A stretch of 64,000 nucleotides of DNA from Artocarpus heterophyllus. Its lineage: Eukaryota > Streptophyta > Magnoliopsida > Rosales > Moraceae. Position numbers and translations under genes: made by a program. The first letter of the stretch is position 1. Every line of letters begins with the position of its first letter. Of this stretch, positions 1-13,051 are shown piece by piece. Location: assembly GCA_025403435.1 (NCBI GenBank), contig CM046348.1, forward strand, positions 16,616,034 through 16,680,033, read 5' to 3'. The notes below the pieces were generated by a model. It was not told where the DNA came from. It saw nothing but the letters and a program-made list of their open reading frames with translations, and searched no databases.

Positions 1-3000
1 GATAGCTTTCCCGTGTCCTTATATGTGTGCATGTCTACAAGGTTGGTAACAATGCTTGCTGATAATGATAGTTGATGGCGTTTGTTGTCCATTTTTCCTC
101 TTCTTTTTATTTTTCCTATTTGTGTCTCTGCATGTGCGTATGACACGTTGTAGGGACATACCCAATCAACACTCATATCAACACCTATTCTAGTATCCTG
201 TGACTGTGTTTTGGCAAGGGAAAGGGTTAATAAGGGATTTCAGGCAAGCAAAAAGGATTTTGGAATATCAGTTCAAGGAGTTTAGCCATTGGTCTTTTTC
301 GTTCATTTCTGTGTCTTTTCTGGACGCATCAATAATCAAATAGGGTAGCCATGAGTTTCCCATATGCATCAATAATGAATCTGGTGATGTAAGCACAAGG
401 GCATTTTTTTCCCTCTTTACATGGAACTTTGTATTCTCTCTCTCTTTTTCTCTCTCTGTTTTTTTTTCCTCTTTAATGAAGTTGGTAGTTCGTCATGGGA
501 TGGACCTTTCTGAGGGTTTGCAACCAGTATGCTTCAGATAGTTGATCATAGTGACCTGATTCATTCAAAAAAAAAAAAAAAATGTTTCTCATGTGCATAT
601 TCAGTTTATTGTCTTTTAGCTTTTGTATTGATCTTTAAACTTTCCTCCTTATGGATGGCTGATTTGTTTGGCTACTTCATTTTTCCATCCTTCTATTTTT
701 CCAAAAGCTTCTGTTTTTTTTTTTTTTTTTTTTTGGTTGGACTAGGAAGTGTAAATGCCCAGATGGAGGAAGATCCCTTTTTTCATGAAGGACGATCATT
801 ATAGCACTATTTTTGGAGGAGTTGCTATTTAGTAAGTTTTAGTTTGTTAACTTGTACTTTCTTAGCAGATATTGGAGTCTGGCTTCTTGCGTTTCTTACT
901 CGTTCAATGCTTTTGATATGCAGTTTTGCAATGAGGGATATCACGTAGATGCATTTACATACACATACATATATTACCTATGATATGTATGTCTTTTAGT
1001 CTTTCTTAAGTTAATAATAAAAGCCAAATGATGCTTTGATTTTTATCATATGTAATTGATGCACATTATATGTAGCCAGTAGCCATATGCCAATCTATGA
1101 TAAATTTAACAAAATCTTCCACAGAATGGTTTTTCTTTATCCGTTTTACACTTAAAATATCTACATTTATAGTCTATAAGTAATGTACTATGTTTGTTTG
1201 TCAAATGAGCTCCTGTTTCTCTTACGTTGGTGTTCATTTTGCAAGCCCTTCATCACTCTCTCTTTTTAGCTTTAGTGATTATGCATCTGTCTGACTTATG
1301 CTTTACCTGCCCTTAAGTCTAATCGTTATCTAGACCGAATCCTGTTTTCAAAGAAACTTTTTTTTTTTTGGTCTGAATGTGACTAAATGGCCACAGGCAG
1401 TGCACACGTGTTTTATTGAGGCTTTACTTTTTAGTTCAATCAACTAATGCTGCAAGGCTCTTTTCCGGTTCTAGAACTTGTTACTAGTCCTTGTAATAAA
1501 GGGCCTATTTGGTTCATGGGTTTGAACTGAATATTTGGACCTAAATTCAAACTTCGGTGAAAGATAACACCATAGTAAAAAGTTTTGAGTTGTGTTTCAA
1601 ATTGCTAACCAAATGTGGCATGATTTCATCAAGGGACCAGACCTGAGGACCTGAAGTGTGTTGTCTGATTTGATGTTTAGGGCTGTTTACTACTATCTCT
1701 CCCCTTAGTTAAGCCACAACCTACCATTCACATGAGAAGAATTTAAGAAGTTTGAACTGCCCAAATTTTTAGCCTGGCAAGCAAATAAAATTTTTACATA
1801 CAACATAAGCACTGGGATTAAATGTGGTGGTTTCTTTATCTCTTCTATATCCTGTGTATTGTTGACAGTAGAGATAAACCATTTTTTGAAGTTAATGAGC
1901 TCTTCCAAGGACTGTGCATGGTCTCTTATATTTCTATAACTGACCAGGACCTAGCAGGGTTGAGTGATAGGTGTATTAGTTGGAGAACTTTAGATGGATT
2001 TGCCAACAAAGAATGGCCTTTGTTCTGATAATATTTATCGAAGTCCAGCAATTTGAGATTTTGTATCTGATGTAGTTAACTGTCAGCAGATAAACAATAC
2101 ACAGGATGCAATATACATATTGAACTAAGGCAAAGATTGGTGTCCCCTCAATCTTATTCTATGAATCAGTCACACTGATTTTAAGGTCAAAAATCATTAA
2201 AACATACCGTACACGTTTTGCTGGTTGTTAGTAAAATGCTGCATCACTTCTAAAAGATGGAGCAGATTATTTTTGCTAGCGAAAGGTGTGTAACTTCTGT
2301 GTAACTGCTCATTGAAAGTCGTAATTCGTAAAAAATTTGGACCTGTCTAAAAGGAGAAGAAAAATTGCATTTACTAGCGCTCTTTCTAAATTATGGATGT
2401 GTCTTTGTAATACTTACACACTTTTGTTCCCACTTGTTTCAGGAATTGCTGCCTAGTATGCTCATTTGGATATGACAGCGTTGTAGGAGAGAGTGATTGA
2501 TAATCTTGTGAAGCAGGTGAATTGTGAATTTTCCACACCCTCCTCGTTAATATGTTTCAGTTACAAAGAAAATTTGCCTAGTAAGTTCTAACTGGATTCC
2601 GTGTTTCGAAGAATTAAAGTTAGAGATAGAAGTTACAATGGATTTTGTGTTAAGGAATGAGTTTTGAGTTTACCATTTTTTAGGTTTTTGTTTTGGTATT
2701 TTTGAGTGAGATGTAAAATCAGATTGCGGGATATAGTTCAAGTGTATCATGCATCTCTGGTGAGGCGAGGCGGTGATACGAAAAAAAAAAAAGAAGGAAA
2801 AATAAAGACAGATTTTTTCCCCTTACATTTTTATCTGTAATGTCTCTGGAAAAAGTTGTGGCTTCCAGTCGGGAATACTTTCCTCCTTGTCCCATCATTT
2901 TGGCTTGTCTTTTGGCAGATTGTATCTCAGGTTATTGTTGATGTTACTAGTGTGAAACAATTAAGGGATGCCCATCTAGGGTCCCCATGAATAAGCTATC

Positions 3001-3240
3001 TCATATTCTGATTCTTAGTTTTTGAGAATATTTTATGCTACAAGTTGTAACTTTAATTTTATTTTATTTTATTTTTTAAAAGTTTTTCTTTTATCAGTGA
3101 AATTGATTGGAAGGTTTTATATAAGCTGGCCATTGTATTGAATGGACCAAGTAAAATTCGTATGGCATATGTTTTTGCATATCGGAAGTTTTTCAGGTTG
3201 GAGTTTCCAAGCCATTAGGTAGGAAAAGTGGCCTGTTTTG
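1..3240. other. T-rich intron/UTR-like DNA, no confident gene
   Basis: This stretch is T-rich with long T runs (around 710-735 and 1360) and several TTTCAG- or CTAG-type acceptor-like sites, for example near 2452 and 2568. That texture resembles plant introns or an untranslated gene end. No frame shows sustained coding character or a recognisable domain. It could be the 3' part of a gene lying left of the window, but no exon chain can be demonstrated. Confidence 0.3.
746..804 (+). CDS. possible terminal coding exon (very tentative)
   Basis: A strong polypyrimidine tract (about 710-735) is followed by a CTAG acceptor at 742-745. After it a short frame runs to a TAG stop at 802-804 and ends in MEEDPFFHEGRSL. 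The acidic, non-repetitive peptide and the acceptor suggest a last exon of a gene extending left of the window. I do not recognise the protein and found no upstream exon in phase. It may equally be a chance frame of 19 codons. Confidence 0.12.
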
Positions 3241-3290
3241 GCAAGAAACCAAAGGACCCATCAGTTCATGCAGAGTTTAAAAAAAGGAAA

Positions 3291-3314
3291 AAAGAAAGAA
3301 AGAAAGAAAGAAAC
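3291..3314. repeat. (AAAG)n microsatellite
   Basis: Six AAAG units in a row inside a purine-rich stretch. Simple sequence repeat with no gene nearby. Confidence 0.9.
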
Positions 3315-3745
3315 AAGAAAATAATAGTTGATAATTAGAATAAACTGATGCACTTTGAATTTAATTTGAAATAGTCATCAATATAATAGAAACAACTATG
3401 ATGATGCCATAGCAACAAGTCTCCTCTTTGCTATTGTTCTAGATAATTTTATAGTTTCTCCCACATGCTAATGTCTGATTTTGTGTCTGACAGTTTAATC
3501 ATCTGACAGACAATTGGTTTCTGCTTATATTATTCCTCTTGAAGTATTCATGCACCAAGTTTGGGTTATTTATTTATTTATTGCCTCAAGTATTGTACAA
3601 GCCTTCTTTTTTAAATAAATAAATAGAACAACTTCCCAAAAATAAGATAATGCCATTCCACCAAAGAATAAGAAAAGGCAGAAGAAAAAAAGGAAAAGAA
3701 AAAGAGACACAAAAGTGGCGAGCTTCATTAAAACGCTAAATTTTT

Positions 3746-3907
3746 GGAGAATTTTCTAGTAGGAAAGGGAAGGAAGGGGGGATTTTTATAAGTTGAATTG
3801 GATCCTTATATTTTTCTTAGGGATAAAGGAGAATTTTCTAATAGGAAAGGGAAGGAAGGGGGTTTTTTATAAGTTTTGTTGGATTGTTGTATTTTTCTTA
3901 GGGATTA
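3746..3907. repeat. 82-bp direct tandem duplication
   Basis: The block beginning GGAGAATTTTCTA at 3746 recurs at 3828, giving two copies of about 82 bp. Each contains AGGAAAGGGAAGGAAGGGGG and ends TTTTTCTTAGGGAT. The second copy abuts the Mutator-like element at 3901. Copy 1 ends with the same GGGAT that starts that element, so the duplication breakpoint lies at or just inside the element's end. Confidence 0.8.
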
Positions 3908-5095
3908 ATTCATGGTTCTTGAATTTTTTTATCTCTTAAATTAGTCTTTGTAGTTAATTTTGTCTCATAAATAATTTCTAAACGTTAAAAGTCTTACGAA
4001 AAGTCCCTCGTTAATTTTTGGGTGCAAATATTTAACTTTGTCTCATAAAAGGTCCCTGAACTATCTTTTTTAACTGTAAATAGTTTCTATGTTAATTTAA
4101 TCTATATTTAGTCCTTATACTAAAAAACATATGCCAAAATTTGTTATTTTGTTAAATAAATATATAAAAATATTAAATATGTAAAGTTGTATTAGCTTTG
4201 TGGTCCTTAAACTAAACATATATGGTATATATAAAAAGTTAATACGTCGTTTATGAAAATTCCCCTTAACTTTATGAATAACTCCAATCAAATTTTTTTT
4301 TAATTAAAGTCAATAAAACAATGTTACTAAATACGGGCGTGTTGTATTATTAATTGGAGTTTGTGGTTAGTTGCTTTATTCTTTTTCCAGGGAACTTTTA
4401 AGATTTAAAAACAAACGGGTAAGACTTCTTAGATGAATTTTGAATGTGTTAGTTTCAACTTTTGTTTTGTTTGGAAAAGGTTTTCTTTAACTTTTTTTTT
4501 TATTAAATTTGTTTGTAATTTTGATTTCTTACACAAATTTGATCCTTTTTTTTTAACTAAGAAAACAAAAAAATAAATAAAGTGAAAAATTAGTAGGAGT
4601 ACAAATGGGTTAAAATGGGTACAATATCAAAGATATTTATAAAAGTATAAATTTTTAAATTTATTTTTATGAGATATAATAATAATTTGGGGACATTTGT
4701 TAACGTGGTGAGGAAAATATGCTCACTCCAAGTATCTAAAATAACTAGATAAAAAAAAGAGAGTCAATTATGTGTATTAAAGAAACTAGTTTATTTTTTT
4801 AAGGGCCACATCTGGTACAACTTTACACATTTATTTAACAAATAACTAATTTTGGCATAAATTTTTGGTTTAGGAATTAAATGTATAACAAATTTTAAAA
4901 TAAAGACTATTTATAAAAAGAAAAGGTCCTTCATGTACCTTTTACACATAAAATTAGCTATTTTTATTTAAAATTTAACAGAGAGACTATTTATGAAATA
5001 TTTTTTGAGTTCTGTAAGTATTTATGAGACAAAATTAATTGCTAGAATTAATTTTAGAAAAAAAAAAATTCAGACTCTATCCATGAATTTTTCCC
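3901..5095. mobile_element. Mutator-like foldback element with long TIRs, non-autonomous
   Basis: The left arm (3901 to about 4220) and the reverse complement of the right arm (about 4790-5095) align over roughly 300 bp. Both share GGGA-n-AATTCATGG at the tip, AATTTTGTCTCATAAAT inside, and TATGCCAAAATT further in. The element is flanked by a perfect 9-bp direct repeat TTTTTCTTA (3892-3900 and 5096-5104). Long terminal inverted repeats, a G-starting tip and a 9-bp target duplication are the hallmarks of Mutator-like elements. The 1195-bp body has no transposase frame, so it would depend on an enzyme supplied elsewhere. The arms differ by many substitutions, so the insertion is old. Confidence 0.82.
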
Positions 5096-5165
5096 TTTTT
5101 CTTAATATGAAATTAACTCATGTTACATGTGGTTTTGTTAAACTAAATTTTTCTAATACCCAATC

Positions 5166-5436
5166 GGGGGATTTTGAAAAATAACTTTAAGAAAAAATAA
5201 TTTTAAGCAAATGACTTTTTTTTTGGAGCAAAAAACATGTTTTTTGGACATAAAAACAGTTCCAGTTTTTTTTCTTTTCACTCTGTTGAGGTTCATCTTC
5301 TCGTTATAGTTATTTTCGTCTTTTTTTGAAAAAAAGTAGGACAGTTTACCTACCTCAAAAAATGTGTTTTTTTTGTTAAAAAAAGAAATCATTTCTTCGA
5401 TTAAGAATTTTTTTTGCCCTTTTTTCAAATTCTTCC
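5166..5436. mobile_element. 271-bp Mutator-type MITE
   Basis: A perfect 9-bp direct repeat TACCCAATC flanks the element (5157-5165 and 5437-5445). The ends are imperfect inverted repeats (GGGGGATTTTGAAAAA against GGAAGAATTTGAAAAA), and pairing continues inward for about 110 bp, so the whole element folds into a hairpin. It has no coding capacity. The 96-codon minus-strand frame over it is a product of the A/T runs. It sits 61 bp right of the larger Mutator-like element and has a different tip, so it is a separate insertion. Confidence 0.75.
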
Positions 5437-5445
5437 TACCCAATC

Positions 5446-6271
5446 ACATCGTATATATTGTAGCATTCATAAATATCGTAGATTCCTTTGTTCACATCAG
5501 TATCACGTGATCCCCATTTTCTTCTGCTGAATTGGATGAGCTGGGCATTCCCTTTATACATCCAAGTCGTAGAATATGAGACTGAGAGTGAGCTTAGTTT
5601 GATCAAACATTTGATAACACCTTCCATGGGATGCCACCTCCCGTCTGATCACGTTCATTCTACGTTCCACCATTCAAGGGATAATGTTGCCCTCTTCTTT
5701 TTCCTTTCTTGTTCTTTTCAAAGGGTTTTTTTCCCACTTGAAGACATGAAAAGCACCTTTTTTTTTTTTTTAATTAATTTAGGAGATGAAAAGTCCTCTC
5801 CACCAAGAGATGTTGGAGTGGGAGACCAGGCAGAGCAAGCTTTGGGCAGCATGATAAGTGGAAGATACCCTTCAAGTGTTTGTATTTGAACGTTGTTGAG
5901 CATGCTTGAAAATATAGTTGAAACTATAAGTTGAAATCAAAATAATGTGAGAGCTTTATATTGTAGAAAAATTTTACTTTACACTGTAGTATGTGAGAGT
6001 TTTATATTGTAAGTTGCAAATGAAGCCAGAGCCCTGAAAAAGGACCATCTTGGGTGCTGATGTCATCAATGCTTTCCCCTTGCTTTATTATGTTATTCTT
6101 TGGTATTTTCAGGCGGGAAAGAGACTCAAATATCTAATATAACCCCAAAACGTTATAAAGACAGAAAAAGGGGCAAAAAAGGAGGGGTGGAGGGTGGGGA
6201 GGGGATCATGGAAGTTGACTCTCTTTCCCTTTTCTTGGCTTTTCTATTAAGGTGCTTGTGATCAATCTTTA

Positions 6272-6307
<36 letters not shown>

Positions 6308-8030
6308 ACCAATCAAAAAATGCTGAACAAGCAGACAACACTAAAGTCATATTGACATGAAAATTAGTGCCTTGACATACCCACCTTTTGAGTGTATGGA
6401 ATTGGAAGACAAGATAAGGGGGTCATCTATTTGAGATAAATTATCCCCATCTCATGTTTGATGCCAACTTCAACACTCAAAAATATTTCTTGTTTAATAG
6501 GATTATTGATCTCATTCAAATACATGGGATGCATAATTATCACCCTAATACCCCATGAAAATAGCCCAAAGCCATGTGATCTATCTTTGCATCTGATCCT
6601 ATTCAATCTTGTACAGAAATATATAATTTTTTTTTTTCAGATGCTTAATTTGACAGTACATGACCAAACCTTGCCGAGTAATCAACAAATGCAATGGAAA
6701 GTTCCTCAGTTTTCATAACATGAGAAGCTTGTTGATTATGATACATGAAGAGATTTATTAACTTCCAAGTTATTTTCCTTTCAAAGGGGGAAAAAAACAG
6801 ACACCTTCCAAGTTATTTCTATTAAGAAACAACCGGCTAATTTTCGAGTCAAGCGTAGTTGTTAGCTTCATTTCAAGCTGAGTTGTCCCCTGGATCCTTA
6901 GTAAACTGAGGATACTAGTTGCACCTCATAATTCATGTGGTATGTTCTTATTTTGGGCTATTTTATGTTTTGAGCTACGGCTTAACTGGGCTGTCCTTAG
7001 CAACTGAGAGAATTTGGTATACCACTTTTTTACTGTAACTAATGTATTCTACGACTTATTTTTTTTGTAAATTTGGTGTATCATTTCTTTACCATAACTA
7101 TTGTGTTTTACGGCTAATTTTTTCTTCCTTTAATTCATATTACTTCTTCCAGCCAAAAAGGCAAAAATACTCTTAGATAATACTTGTTTGCCTTACTTTA
7201 ATCTAAAATACTTACGATCCATTATGTCTTTATATTCTTTAAGAGTGGTATGTTTCATACTTTTTCATAGAAGTAGTAAGATTGAAAACAATGCAATGAA
7301 AGTGGTATTTCTCAAATTGACTTGAAACTGAGAGTGAACCCACAAATATAGTTTTACATTTTCTTGAAACTTTTTTGAAGCAAGTAGAATGTTTTAAAAT
7401 GTTTAAGACAAACAACATATATTTATACTATAAATAAAATGTTATTTGCATCATATATACAAGCTAAATTAATTATTTACACCGTAGTATAAGCCAAATG
7501 TTTTAGAATATACTATTTACCTTTTTAAGTTAAAAAGTACTGTAATTTCTTGTAGTACTAATTGAAACCAGCAGCTGAGAATGTTATTCAAATTTTATAC
7601 GTGTTTTTTTTTTTTTAATTTTAAAGTAATTCAGTTTTATTTTTTTTTAGATTTTATTTAAAAGTAATGCTTTTTTACTTTAATTAGAAACTGTGAGATA
7701 TTTTTTGTTTATAGAGTACACGACAATCAAAAGGAATTGTTAGATTTTAAGACAAAACAGAGATGAAAGAACTTGAACCGGAGATATCTTTTTATATTTC
7801 TAAAAAAGATGAGGACGATGTGGAATAAATATTTTTTTAAGCAAAAGACGTTTAAAATAATAAAATATTTTAGTGGAGGCAAAATAGAGAGAAAACTACA
7901 AATACACATGAGAAAAATTATATTTGAGAGAATGTTAATAAAGTGTTTAAGTTAGACAGGTATTTATAAGAGCAACATTTGTAAAAATAATACTTTCTAG
8001 ATTGCCAAAAAAAAAAAAACAGTAGAAGTC
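5446..8030. other. AT-rich intergenic DNA with (AT)n
   Basis: No gene is supported. An (AT)n microsatellite lies at 6275-6300. Around 5945-6010 two copies of a TGTGAGAGCTTTATATTGTA-like phrase occur, related to the phrase inside the MITE-like element at 32185. The frame at 5488-5889 has no recognisable domain and contains T/F-rich low-complexity stretches. Confidence 0.4.
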
Positions 8031-8205
8031 GAATTTGAGAAAAGTTATTTTAATTAAGTATAATAAAAAAATTTAAGCTAATAGGGCACACTTAAAATAT
8101 AAGTTTAAAAATTCAAGATTGCAACAAAATATTTTAGTAGAGGACACGAAAAGTTATTTTAATTAAGTATATTAGAGAAAAATTATGCTAATGGCACACA
8201 TGTAA
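8031..8205. repeat. ~116-bp local direct duplication
   Basis: A segment containing AAAAGTTATTTTAATTAAG, then a TTAAGCTAATAG-GGCACAC-type phrase, occurs at about 8038-8095 and again at 8150-8205. The second occurrence is the left start of tandem unit A. Confidence 0.6.
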
Positions 8206-8462
8206 AAAGTTAAGATTTAGAAAAAGGTAAATGTACCAAAATTATGTCTTATTAAACTATGTGTCTTGGTCAAATTTTATGCTTGTATAGATTAGTAGAG
8301 TACGCTTTTAAGAAAAGAGGATTCTAGTGAGTACAAATAAAAAAAAAAAAAAAAACTAATTGGGGGTACATATGAGAGCAGAAAAGATGTTTAAGTGGCA
8401 TCACATTTGAGAAAAACTATTTAAGCAGTATAAGTGGAAAACAAAATTATTTATGAAGGTTA

Positions 8463-11250
8463 TGTTAGACTAGGTGCCCTAAAGATTAAATGATGTAATA
8501 GTTTTAGAGACATTTAATCAATAAAGAGTTTATTATTTATTTTCATATATCAAATGTTGTCATCTTTTTGTTCATTTATATTGAATATATGATAAACTAG
8601 GGGTGAACGGCGGGTGGTTTGATGGTTTTTGGACGGATGCGGTGTGATTTTTTTGGATGGCGGGTTGGCGAGTAACCAACCCGCAAACCGCCCACCACAT
8701 GACGGGTGGTTTCGGTTTGGTTTTGTGTGGTTGCGGGCGGGCGCGGGCGGGTTGAGGCGGTTTAGACCTATGCTATTGCCTAATGTAATTTTTTGGACCT
8801 TTTTTTTAGAAAGTGAAGAAAATTTGTAGAAAATATAAGATGATAATACATAAAGCATTTTCAACAAGTTTGATGCTTAAAGACAGTGACCATATTCAAA
8901 AATATAAATTAAGAAACATAATCATTCACTGCAACAAGAAACATCAACTACAGATGAAGTGATGAACAAAGTCAAGAGTCCATAAAGATTAAAGCCTATT
9001 CACTGGGTTCGAAAATAATAGAATGCTACAAATAAAATGATGAACAAAGTCAAGTGTTCTTTTTCTTTTAAGGCTTTCTCTACTAACTTATTTGATTTGA
9101 ATTTTGATCACTTCACAAAATAAAAGGAGAATTTCCAGTTTCCAATATGTCAAGAGGCAGCCGAGCCAGTGCTTGGAGTGTTGGATTGTTCAATCATCTC
9201 TAAAATAAGAACAAAATCAAATAAATGATAAGTTTTTTTAAAAAATATATAGGCGAGAGGGTGTGGGTTGAACCTACCCTCAAAAACTTAAAACCAAACC
9301 CACCCACCGAATATATTGGTGGGCGGGTTGTGGGTTGCTAACGTAAACCCGCTTTTTTCGAGATGGGCGGGCGCGGGGCGGTTTTTGTACAACCCTATGA
9401 TAAACAAATAAAAGTCTTAGACTATCAATCTAAAGCTTTAAGATCATGCATATGATAGACAGATTATACGGAAGATATGAATCTTAAAGGTAATAATCTA
9501 AATGATAAGGTCCGCAATTGAGGGAATAAAATTAAGTGCTTTATTCATGTTAAGATTGTTATGTTGTCTACATCTCTAACGGAAGATAGCTTATCTTGGT
9601 TATCAGAGTTAGACTCTACAAGTAGAAACATTGGTATATTTTCATAGGTGATAATATATTATCAGGATTAAAGATGAATTGATTTGATTAATAATTTTAT
9701 TTGTATAAATCAATTCACTTTAAATAATTATATATATTATTTCTTAATCCAAAAATAAATCAGCGAGTCTGTATTCTTGACTTGTATCTTTTAATGTACC
9801 AAATGATGACATGTTGAATTATATAAAGGTACGTATACGGTACATTGGAGACATGATTCTTGATTGACGTAGACCCGTTATTCATAGCTATGGAACCCAT
9901 AGCTCTTTTATAGAGTTAATGATATTCTCTTATAGGCATTATCCTATAATTGAAACTAGAGGGCTCAACCATTTTGATGCATATGTGTAATCGAATGATA
10001 TACTATTAGTTATCAGTTATGAATAGTAAGTATTCCAATAGTGAGATAATGGAACATAAAATAAATATAATCGAGAAGGTAAAATGGAATTTATCCTTAA
10101 GCGAAATTTATCCTTAAGCCGATTATGAAAATCTTATGGGAATTTTACATATTATAACATGTCATGGACAACAAACTTGTTGAAGTTTCGTAATTTATAT
10201 ATAGTTCAAGAGTATAGCTTAAAGCTTTTAGTGGAATAGCTTTAGAGTTGATATTTATAAAATATACATGTCAGGGATATGTTGTTTTATAATTATAGGA
10301 TATTGATCTATATATGTCCAGCAGGTCCCCTTAGTTAGCTTGTAATATTTCCTCTAACGATACAACATGTTTTTCTTACATATTGTAACTTATGTTACTT
10401 ATTAGATTGGTCAAAATTCAATTGATTGGATTTAATAATTCATGTTAGTTTATTGGTTGAATTAATTTTATAGATTAATTTAAAATAAACATGTTGAATT
10501 ATTTGAAATAGATTTTATTTGCATGGGATTTTCTATATATTCAATTAGATAACTTTTCTATTATGTTATTTGAATTAAAACTAAAGCTCTATAAAAGATA
10601 CTTGGGTCAAATAAGATAGGTTTTATCTAGTCGGTTCAAATTGGGTGAATCAAAAAAATCTAAGAAGCTGAAAAAACACGTCTTCTAGGTCAGCGTTGAA
10701 CACACAGTTGACCACCATACACAATGCGTGATCGACCACACTTGCTATTTTCAATTTACACGTTTTCCACACGTTTTCACTTTGGGATTTGACTCTAACT
10801 CAAATTTTGATGTCATATTTGATAAAGACTAGTCCCAATTGACTTATGTATAAAGGAAACAATTTTATATTGTTTCTTAGATCACATGATAGATTTAGAA
10901 GAGAGTATTCTGCTGGAAGGACTCTGAAATACCCATAAAGCTATAGTTTAACATTCTGAACCTTAGCTCTTGATTTTCTCAAGAAGTTGGAAGGCAAGCT
11001 TACCTGAGAAAAGACTAAATGATGTGCGACCATCCGCATTCCGATCGTGGAAAGAGAATAGTAAGGTCCAGTTGGTTTAGGCTCTTCTAATAGATTTCTC
11101 TCGTTGCGATTTCTACAATTTTCTAGTCTCCTAAGAGGTATAAAAATCTTTTATTAATTTTTATACATAGCATGTCTAAATTGTTTGTGAAAAAATGTTT
11201 TTTTTGACTAAAAATTTTTAAAATCTGTTGTGTACTCGTTTTCCAATAGA
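8463..11250 (+). mobile_element. copia-type LTR-like block in unit A (contains hAT)
   Basis: It opens TGTTAGACTA, a typical plant copia LTR start. It carries a TATAAAGG promoter-like box at 10849, followed by a transcript-leader-like region. A GC-richer island with TTGACCAC and ATCGACCAC words lies at about 10695-10745. Unit B carries the same block from 16425. No terminal CA with matching 5-bp duplication could be fixed, so the right edge is approximate. No primer-binding site or pol follows, which suggests a solo or truncated LTR. Confidence 0.5.
8598..9397. mobile_element. 800-bp non-autonomous hAT element
   Basis: Perfect 8-bp direct repeats TGATAAAC flank the element (8590-8597 and 9398-9405). 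Its ends are short inverted repeats (TAGGGGTGAAC against TAGGGTTGTAC). Both subterminal regions are rich in CGGGCGGGTT and its complement, as in plant hAT elements whose transposase binds subterminal repeats. There is no transposase frame. The paralogous site in unit B (16553-16560, TGGTACAC) is uninterrupted, so the insertion happened after the tandem duplication or in only one unit. Confidence 0.9.
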
Positions 11251-12115
11251 CTATATTTGGCAACAAGACACTTTACAAGATTATAGAGAAAAATACGTTT
11301 GGTGGGGACATACTTGAAAAACAATTATTTCAATATAGAAAAAAAAAAGAATTTCAATGAAACATATTTTAAAATACAATATTTTAGTAAGGAAAAAGCA
11401 CAAAAGAAAAAAGAAAAAGAAAAAGAAGCACAAAAGGACAAAACAAACAAAGGACAATTATTGAGCAAAAGAATAGAACTTTCTTTTATATTACTTCAGT
11501 AAAAAAGTTAATGGGTGCAAACTTGAGAGTACATTACCAAAAAACTTGAAAGTATTTTTTAAATATCATGGTGAAAAGAATAATATCTTATATTTTAGAG
11601 CGCTTTTAAGAAAAAAAATAAAAAATTTCAATGGTAAGGAAAGTAAGAAAAAGAAAAGAGTTAAAGAAAAAAGGAAAAAAAAAAAGAAACAATACAATAA
11701 TTTAACCATTTTTTTGAATTGTTTCACAAGGGACTCTCATTGTTTTTATATATAGTTATGGAATAGATTATAGATACAGAATATAAATATATATTGTAGA
11801 TAACAAATATAGAATAGAATGGTATTGATTATATAGATTATGGATTATAGATAGGAAAAATAAAACTAATAAGTTGGTGAAAAGAAAAGATAGCATTAAA
11901 AAAAAAAAGAGAGAACAAAGGACAGAATTGATGAACCATTTTTTGAATAGTGATTTAAGGAAACCACCATTTACATAATAGTAATGGAAAAATAGATTTA
12001 AGCCATTTTATTAAACTAATAAAAGTAGGTAGCATCTTTTTAATCACTTTAAATAAAATAGTATATTCGCCCAAGAAGTCCCTTAACCTTTTAAGTACGT
12101 GATGATTTGATTCTC

Positions 12116-12138
12116 ATATATATATATATATATATATT
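12116..12138. repeat. (TA)n microsatellite
   Basis: About 11 TA units. It is present in unit A and absent from the matching place in unit B (near 19258). Confidence 0.85.
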
Positions 12139-12848
12139 ATTGAACCATTCCTAACCTCTTATTTTAGATGCAAAAGGATGAACTGAACTGACAAACATAA
12201 AATTTCTCATTATTTTGCATCACATGAGAGACATTTAACCTTAAATTGCTGTCAAAAGATTAAAATACCATTGAATAGTAAAAAAAAAAAAACTATTTAA
12301 GGATAAAAATAAAATGATACAAAACTACAAAAATGCTAATAATAAAATAGAAAGAAAGGGTGTCTCGTTGGCATCGGAGAGAGCGAGAAGGGGCTTGTCT
12401 CGCTATCACGGTTGCCACCATGAAGGGCCACTGTAGGTGACCCTTGAAACTCTCTCCAATAAAAAAAGATTGCTATTGGAAAAGGGAGAGAGGGGAGTCT
12501 TGCCGCCTCTAAAGAGGAACCTTTTTTTTTTTTTTTTTCAATTGTTTCACCCTTTTTGGATTGCTCCCTTTGAGAGTCCTACCATGTAACCCCCCCTTAC
12601 GGACGTCACAGATGTCGTTACATTCATACATTACATACTTATTTGAACTTTAAATGTAAACGTAGTTAAGGAAATCATAACCAGGATCCATACGTACATT
12701 TTTTTTTAACAACATTCATGAATTTAATCCGTAATTTAATTTCACATTATTATTGATCAAAAACTTGTTTTAATAAAGTAATTATACCAAATGGTGAAAT
12801 CATAACTTATAAAACATCACATCATTTAAAAGCTATTTACTCCCACAG

Positions 12849-13051
12849 TTCGCAGGCCGAACGTGCTGTCGAACGTGGGTATTCGGCAGGCCGAACGTGG
12901 TCGGCAAGTCGAAAGTCGTCAACCGACAGGCCGACAGAGGCTCTGCAAAACTGAGCTTAAAAACTTTCAAAGTTTGGCAGGCCGACAATGAGATCGGCAG
13001 GCCGAACTTACTTTCATCGGCATGCCGACCAATGATGTTCGGCAGGCCGAC
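12849..13051. repeat. GC palindrome array 1 (TTCGGCAGGCCGAA type)
   Basis: At least eight diverged copies of a 14-bp palindrome lie in an otherwise AT-rich LTR. Copies start at 12849, 12882, 12900, 12922, 12973, 12993, 13016 and 13038, with a half copy near 12866. Most intervals are 18-23 bp, and the linkers are unrelated to each other. The two long overlapping frames here (one on each strand) are by-products of the repeats. Confidence 0.85.

Noticed and set aside
1500..1625. GGGCCTATTTGGTT...ACCAAATGTGGC as a possible short MITE
   Set aside because: The tips resemble each other only over about 8 bp and no target duplication was found.
5153..5443. 96-codon minus-strand K/F-rich frame
   Set aside because: It coincides with the hairpin MITE at 5166-5436; poly-A/T arms explain the absence of stops.
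5488..5889. 133-codon plus-strand frame
   Set aside because: No recognisable domain, contains poly-F stretches from T runs, and the region has no coding bias. A chance frame is more likely.
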